Assembly (NCBI GenBank): GCA_963850525.1
Contig: CAWKLQ010000008.1
Span: 434,001-498,000, forward strand
From: JAEMQF01 sp963850525
GTDB taxonomy: Bacteria > Pseudomonadota > Gammaproteobacteria > Burkholderiales > Burkholderiaceae_C
Direction of reading: 5' to 3'
Length of the DNA: 64,000 nucleotides
In this document: positions 63,396 through 64,000 of the stretch, in pieces
Numbering within the stretch: position 1 is the stretch's first letter
Layout of the letters: each line of letters begins with the position of its first letter
Program-made: the position numbers and the translations under genes
The notes under the pieces: generated by a model
Database searches by the model: none
What the model saw: the letters and a program-made list of their open reading frames with translations, nothing else
What the model was told of the DNA's origin: nothing

Positions 63396-63644
63396 ATGAC
63401 CAACGTCGTTCTCGACCCCGCCCTTTACGAATCGCTCGAAGCCGGCGCCGACGCCCTGCTCGAGGAGTGGCTCGCGACCGAGGGCGACTACGTGCACGCC
63501 GGGCAGACGCTGGCGCGCGCGAACCTGGTGCACGAACACCTCGACGTGCCCGCGCCGCACGCCGGCGTGCTGGAAGACATCGTCGTTCCCGTCGGCCAGA
63601 CCTTCTCGCGCGGCGCGGTGCTGGCGCGGCTCATCGACACCTGA
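63396..63644 (+). CDS. Lipoyl-domain-like protein without acceptor lysine
   Basis: An 82-residue protein with the flattened-barrel pattern of lipoyl/biotinyl domains: ALLEEWLATEGDYVHAGQTLARA then VPAPHAGVLEDIVVPVGQTFSRGAVLARL. At the place of the acceptor motif (DKA) it has HEH, so the lysine for lipoate or biotin is missing. It may be a structural relative with another function. The ATG at 63396 fits the domain start. Confidence 0.72.
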   Translation: MTNVVLDPALYESLEAGADALLEEWLATEGDYVHAGQTLARANLVHEHLDVPAPHAGVLEDIVVPVGQTFSRGAVLARLIDT

Positions 63645-63685
63645 GAGTCCGCGTCACCCACGGAGCCCCGATTCGCGCCTCCTCG

Positions 63686-64000
63686 ATGGCCGCGCCGCAC
63701 CCACCGATCCGCGTTCTGTCGCTGGCGGGCGGCGGCTATCTCGGCCTCTATACCGCCGCCGTGCTCGAAGGGCTCGAGGCGCGCGCAGGCGAGCCGCTGG
63801 CGCGGCGTTTCGACCTGATCGCCGGCACGTCGATCGGTGCCGTGCTCGCCCTCGCGCTGGCCTTCGAAATCCCGATGAGTCGACTCGTGCGCCTGTTCGT
63901 CGAACACGGGCCCGACGTGTTTTCGGGCCGCGCACTGCCCTCCGGGCCAGTGACCCGGCTGTTCGACCTGAGCCGCTCGGTGCTCGGCCCCAAGTATTCC
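63686..64000 (+). CDS. Patatin-like phospholipase (5' part, cut by window end)
   Basis: About 105 residues are visible from ATG 63686. The oxyanion hole motif LSLAGGGYLGLYTAAVLEGLE and the nucleophile motif FDLIAGTSIGAVLALALA (Ser in GTSIG) are typical of patatin phospholipases. The sequence is close in style to CapV effectors of CBASS anti-phage systems. Without the downstream genes, which lie beyond the window, a defence role cannot be confirmed; a housekeeping patatin is also possible. It lies 41 bases after the lipoyl-like gene. Confidence 0.85.
   Translation, partial: MAAPHPPIRVLSLAGGGYLGLYTAAVLEGLEARAGEPLARRFDLIAGTSIGAVLALALAFEIPMSRLVRLFVEHGPDVFSGRALPSGPVTRLFDLSRSVLGPKYS

Noticed and set aside
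1..64000. rRNA, tRNA or CRISPR features
   Set aside because: No conserved rRNA blocks, cloverleaf-like sequence or spaced direct repeats were noticed on reading; short tRNAs could still be missed by eye.

Overview
The window is GC-rich bacterial chromosome. Its gene content fits a betaproteobacterium of the order Burkholderiales, probably near the Leptothrix/Rubrivivax/Methylibium group: IS3 transposase, NarL-type regulators, DUF6064, FadL, an AlgP/histone H1-like protein, and the many overlapping ATGA/TGATG gene junctions. This placement is inferred from protein style only. I saw no rRNA, tRNA or CRISPR array.

Layout. 1-5.5 kb: two small membrane proteins, an IS3-family element (1206-2570), and a phosphoketolase gene that lost its 5' part at the IS edge, followed by a COG2187-like phosphotransferase. 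5.5-8 kb: universal stress protein, small cytochrome c and an orphan GroEL. 8.2-25.5 kb (all minus strand): a redox/surface cluster with a cytochrome c-receptor fusion, a SCO1-like copper protein, a subtilisin-like protease, a lipoprotein, three multicopper-oxidase-like proteins and a giant SdrD_B/beta-helix surface protein. Several of these genes carry frameshifts. 26-29.1 kb: a NarX/NarL-like signalling set, one member of which is a histidine kinase without a recognisable ATPase site.

29.6-39.7 kb: one tightly overlapping operon for a type II secretion/type IV pilus-like machine (GspG, GspF, GspE, PilM/N/O/P-like, TPR-secretin, two further pseudopilins, one more membrane protein) ending in a receiver-less-style LuxR regulator. 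39.8-43.5 kb: hemerythrin, histone H1-like protein, L,D-transpeptidase and a YcbK-like peptidase. 43.5-45.4 kb: an AAA ATPase with a TOPRIM-like partner (possible defence pair, partner frameshifted).

45.7-57.4 kb: Hsp20, a GH18-like hydrolase and what looks like an uncommon exopolysaccharide locus. It holds a polysaccharide deacetylase, a small membrane protein, a processive GT2 glycosyltransferase and a very unusual protein that joins a BcsE-like cytoplasmic domain to a TPR/outer-membrane-barrel domain. Divergent from it are a periplasmic protein and a secreted multidomain deacetylase. The parts resemble Pga (PgaA/B/C/D) and cellulose (BcsE) systems but are combined differently; this is the best candidate for an undescribed system here.

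57.5-64 kb: a PolX-like HhH protein, a Crp/Fnr regulator, ADP-glucose pyrophosphorylase, a FadL-type porin with a lipoprotein, a lipoyl-like protein lacking the acceptor lysine, and the start of a patatin phospholipase cut by the window end. A family of palindromic repeats lies inside three coding regions (phosphoketolase, gspE, pilM-like).
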